Positions 60,641 to 64,000 of a DNA stretch of 64,000 bases are shown here, piece after piece. The stretch is from Pardosa pseudoannulata (lineage: Eukaryota > Arthropoda > Arachnida > Araneae > Lycosidae): the NCBI GenBank assembly GCA_032207245.1, contig CM063502.1, positions 49,500,904 to 49,564,903 on the forward strand. Direction: 5' to 3'. The notes under the pieces were generated by a model. The model was not told the origin of the DNA and did no database searches. It saw only the letters and a program-made list of their open reading frames with translations. Position 1 is the first letter of the stretch. Each line of letters opens with the position of its first letter. The position numbers were made by a program, and so were the translations under genes.

Positions 60641-61209
60641 CCCCTTCCGGTAAAATGACGAGTCTAGCTCTTCATTAGTTTTTCCTTCCATACCGCACAA
60701 TGACGAGCTACACTCGTCATGCGATTAAAGTTACTGTTAAATATGATAATTAATTTAGTTTAAAATTTCTAGTGTACTGAATTTGGCAACACATTTATCA
60801 CTTGTAAAAATCACAAGTCACTATTGCATATTGTTTACTTAGAATTTCTTGGTACAAGTCATTGCCAAATTAATGAGTCAGAATAAAAGAAAACCTACTA
60901 AGAAATGCCGTGTGTGTTACAAGAATCAAATTAAAAGTGAGACTACTTGCCCGTGTAAACAATTAAGAATTCCTTTGTACTTTGTTTTGAAAAGTACCAT
61001 TAGCTTGAAGACTATTATCTGTATACTTTATTAATGTTTTACTTTGATATTTTCTTAATTTTACTGTTTCTGATATTATTTAACACTATGTAAAAAGTGG
61101 ATTTTAATTAAGAATATGTAAGAATTATAAAATGAAACAAGTTTTTTAAATAAAAATTAAATGGTTATTTCATGCACAGTTTTTCATTATTAAATCATAC
61201 CGGAAGGGG
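60641..61209. mobile_element. piggyBac deletion derivative (569 bp) flanked by TTAA
   Basis: TTAA (60637-60640) and CCCCTTCCGGTA at the left are mirrored by TACCGGAAGGGG and TTAA (61210-61213) at the right. Subterminal palindromes follow: ATGACGAG at 60655-60662 and ATGACGAG-CTACA-CTCGTCAT at 60700-60720. The interior keeps only the C-terminal end of a transposase. Its design (CCCCTT ends and ATGACG blocks) is close to the MITE at 39.9 kb. Confidence 0.92.
60849..61034 (+). pseudogene. piggyBac transposase C-terminal zinc-binding remnant
   Basis: This would be the cysteine-rich end of the piggyBac transposase, which binds the element ends. In the 61-codon frame, KKCRVCYKNQIKSETTCPCK (residues 18-37) matches the family pattern C-x2-C, then a basic stretch and ET, then C-x-C. 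The following QLRIPLYFV corresponds to the usual C-x3-PLC block, but both cysteines there are lost, and the final CFxxYH is frameshifted. The DDD catalytic region is absent. The start codon given by the frame is not meaningful. Confidence 0.82.
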
Positions 61210-61315
61210 TTAAGACATTGCTCTTTGGTACTGGACTTTGCGGGTGCGAATCCCAATGCTTTCATGCAAGTTTTTACCTGTTCAGAATAAACTTAATTTA
61301 CACAGTAAATTTTAA
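61210..61315 (+). mobile_element. SINE, right part of the split copy
   Basis: It resumes with GACATTGCTC and reaches a B-box-like GGGTGCGAATCCC, at exactly the spacing of the uninterrupted family head (63 bases to the end of the B-box once the insert and one TTAA are removed). The body then decays (CATGCAAGTTTTTACCTGTTC). Confidence 0.72.
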
Positions 61316-63312
61316 TTTATTTTTACACGTTTATAATCGGTTATTATTTGAAAACTTTTTAAGTAAATTAATGCTTTATAAATATAAAATGTGAATAACA
61401 TCCAGGTTAATTAATAAGTATTTTATTTAGTAATGGAACGAAAAATTAATTTTCCTACTGAAAATCACTTCACTTAGAACAAGTAAAATACTGTATTCCT
61501 AAAACTTGTAATTTCTAATTGTTTTCGTAATTTGTAACGTATTGTTTGTGTATAGCCTTTTGGCTTATGTAATATTATTCTTCGTAAAATATTTTATTGC
61601 TTTTGTTGATTGAGTATAAAATCTCTTCTTCCAGCATTACCTGTTATAGACAGAGTTCCTGTATCATTAGCCGTAGAGTAGCAAAAAAGCGTACCTACAG
61701 CTTCAAATCAAACCATAATCCTATTATTGATATACATTTATAACTGAGTTAACTAGTCATCGAAAATACAAGTTGATTTAACACTAGGGACACGTTTCGT
61801 TATATCTTAAACCGCAGAATACGTCAAACTTACTCTGATATACATGAATGCATGCTGTCATTCAAAAAGTACACTGTATTTATACACATTGACATTTATT
61901 CACTTTTAGACAATACATTACTATAATTGATAAAAAATATAATAAAATATTACAATATCGAAGATTATATATAGTTATAAAAATATATAGAAAACATTAG
62001 TGGAATTATTTAGTTTCTTACCAGCCAAAGTTTCTTACAGAGTTCAAGCGCAGTTTGGGCAACTTTTTTTTATATGTATTCTGTACATTTTCTACATATT
62101 TGGTATTTTTTATTTAGAACAAATATCTGTGGTTTTATTTTCCCATTTGAAGCTTAGTACTCAACTATTTATCACATGCATAGATTTCTTCAACATTATA
62201 TTTTCATAGATTTTTGTGGGTTTAAAATTGGGAAAAGTCAAGAAATTTATTTCACATTGGTTAGTTTTGAGATAATTGGAGACATTGATCCATCCCGCAA
62301 TTCTAGCTTTAATTTGAAATATAAATTATAAGAGCACACGCACAAATTAAAATTTAATATACTCCTATAAGAAAAAAAACATTGAAATATAAATTAACCC
62401 ATCAGCATCTGAATCATGTGTGCTGAACATATATATCGTAAATTTGTATGATTAAATTGTGAAAGTAAAATAAGAAAAAATAGCAACTTATAATTTTAAA
62501 ATGGAAATCATACTCATTTGTGAACAGGCTGCAATTTTAAACATATGATTACATATGTAAAAAGAAGTTTTGATATGATATTTATTATTTAACACAGTAT
62601 TCTGGAATTTCTATAATACATAATTATTCGTCCTGAGTTTAGCTCTTGAACTTGATCAAAAAGAAAATTCCTGTACAAGGATTAAAATATTATACAATAT
62701 TGATATAAAATTACATAAAGATAGCAGGAAATGCTTGAAAATTTTGGAATTATTTATAGGCTTACCATTTTCTTCTTTTACAATATATGTATGTATATAT
62801 TTATTAAACAGGGGCGCTAGGCACTGTTAGATTTAAGTAACTTGTAAAAGGCATTAGAAATCTTTCTCTAAAAATAAAAATAAGTATTATATTAATTAAA
62901 TGTAAAATATAATATCTCATTAGTATTATATTTCCGTACTTATGACATTTTATGTAGTTTTAACGAAATGTTTTGAACTAATATTTGCGCAATGTGCGTT
63001 GATTTAGCGTGTATTTAAATTGATAATTGTTTACATTTCGCCATTTAGCTGTACATAGGATAATGAAGTAGAGGTATATTTTTAGAAACAGTTGTTTTCA
63101 TTTTAAATCAATAGTAAAAATATGATTATTTATTACGACAAACTAAATTTATTTCCTATCAGTTTAATTTTAGTTAACATCATATTGAGCATATAGTTAA
63201 CATATGTTTGATTTTATATAAAATTTAAGTAAAATACGAATTATTAAAAAGTATATTTGGTTTGGCGCTATTAAGTAATGTCATTATTTAAATATTTTAA
63301 AAATATAACCTG
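61316..63312. other. AT-rich spacer with a SINE tail fragment
   Basis: At 61645-61722, TCATTAGCCGTAGAGTAGC and AATCAAACC are a decayed SINE tail. At 61778-61790 TTAACACTAGGGA looks like a single piggyBac-type end without partner. No gene is supported. Confidence 0.45.
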
Positions 63313-64000
63313 TAAGATGAATTTCTGCCTGTTCGTGAGAAATAGAAACCTTTTTATTCCTGAACCGCGTAATAACACTAGCGTTGAGCAACGTAACATC
63401 TGCTTTTGCTTTACGAGTATATAGACAGTACAATAGTTGATTTAGTTGGATTTATTTGCTTGCGTGCAACTATGATCTGTCGTATTGGACTGAATGAGGA
63501 TCATTCTATCTTTTAAGATTATTTGCCGAACAATTTGTTTCAAGAGTTACCTAAGCTGAAGATGGATAAAGTTCACTGGATCATATCGGGTAATTGACTT
63601 AATTTACAAAAGAAGATAAATTGAATAGTAATTTATATTCTGTGTGACAATCATGGGGTGAGATATATTGAATATGAAGGTCTAATTAACCTATAAATGT
63701 GTAAAAAGAGCAGAGATCAAAAAACGTTTGAGCATTACGTGAACGGGGTATCAAGGTTAGTGAATAGCCCCGCCCCCTTAAAATGTGTTTTATTGATTTT
63801 CACTGTTTTTAGGTTCACGATGGTTGCTTCGTTGTGACCAATAATCAATGTAAAACTTCGAATGCTGGCCTTTGTTGACCTAGATTGTGCATCTAACTAT
63901 ACAAGTGACACTGACCTACATTATATGGTGAGCCATGAAAAGCCCTCCCTATTGCTTTTAGTCTTGTCCTATTTACTGCTAGTTCCTCAAATGTCATCGC
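63313..64000. other. GC-richer end of window, possible regulatory or exon sequence
   Basis: A GC-box-like CCCCGCCCCC lies at 63768-63777. A good acceptor-like ATTTTCACTGTTTTTAG at 63796-63812 is followed by 21 open codons (VHDGCFVVTNNQCKTSNAG) and TGA at 63878. The window ends before any context can decide between an exon, a promoter region and chance. Confidence 0.2.

Noticed and set aside
61778..61800. TTAACACTAGGGA as a fourth piggyBac-type end
   Set aside because: No matching inverted end with TTAA was found downstream.

Overview
This window is AT-rich animal DNA. I could not recognise a single host protein-coding gene in it. It reads as gene desert or very long intron from an arthropod-type nuclear genome. 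The grounds are long AT-rich spacers, a tRNA-derived SINE family with a (CCAAA)n tail, and relics of piggyBac, pogo, Tc1/mariner and non-LTR elements. There are no bacterial-style operons and no closely packed open frames. An arachnid, possibly an orb-weaving spider, is my guess from the SINE style; that is inference only.

Layout. 0-5 kb: a GC-rich island at 0.5-0.7 kb (possible exon) and a (TA)n tract. 5-17 kb: AT-rich spacers, SINE pieces, a tRNA-like SINE beside a Helitron-like segment, and two candidate exons on the minus strand (11.2 and 14.9 kb). 17-23 kb: a foldback element cut open by a SINE, a second SINE with a clean target duplication, two inverted 3' ends of one non-LTR retrotransposon, and a Tc1-like relic. 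27.6-29.7 kb: a decayed pogo-type element with back-to-back terminal repeats. 30.4-33.6 kb: a nearly perfect 1.6-kb tandem duplication carrying a mariner-like relic and three SINE relics. 33.9-37.6 kb: three old diverged copies of one segment, with a GC-rich hairpin and a candidate exon between them. 39.5-40.3 kb: a candidate exon with good splice sites and a piggyBac-type MITE. 44 kb: a 168-bp C tract. 45.7-47.2 kb: a repeated GATAAGCC motif and a full-length SINE. 51 kb: a second piggyBac-type MITE. 52.7-55.3 kb: a second recent tandem duplication (1.3 kb). 57.3-59.1 kb: GC-rich islands with exon-like frames on both strands. 60.6-61.2 kb: a deletion derivative of piggyBac sitting inside a SINE head. 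63.3-64 kb: a GC-richer stretch ending the window.

How the pieces act together. The content is a record of transposition: SINEs, which need a LINE partner, alternate with cut-and-paste elements that target TTAA (piggyBac) or TA (pogo, mariner). Nesting gives relative ages. No working transposase frame remains, so the elements seen here are non-autonomous or dead. Exon candidates are offered at low confidence because stop-free stretches with an AG or GT nearby are easy to find by eye in AT-rich DNA. I found no undescribed biological system; the strongest observations are the nested piggyBac/SINE site, the TTAA elements with subterminal palindromes, and the two recent tandem duplications, which may be real or assembly artefacts.
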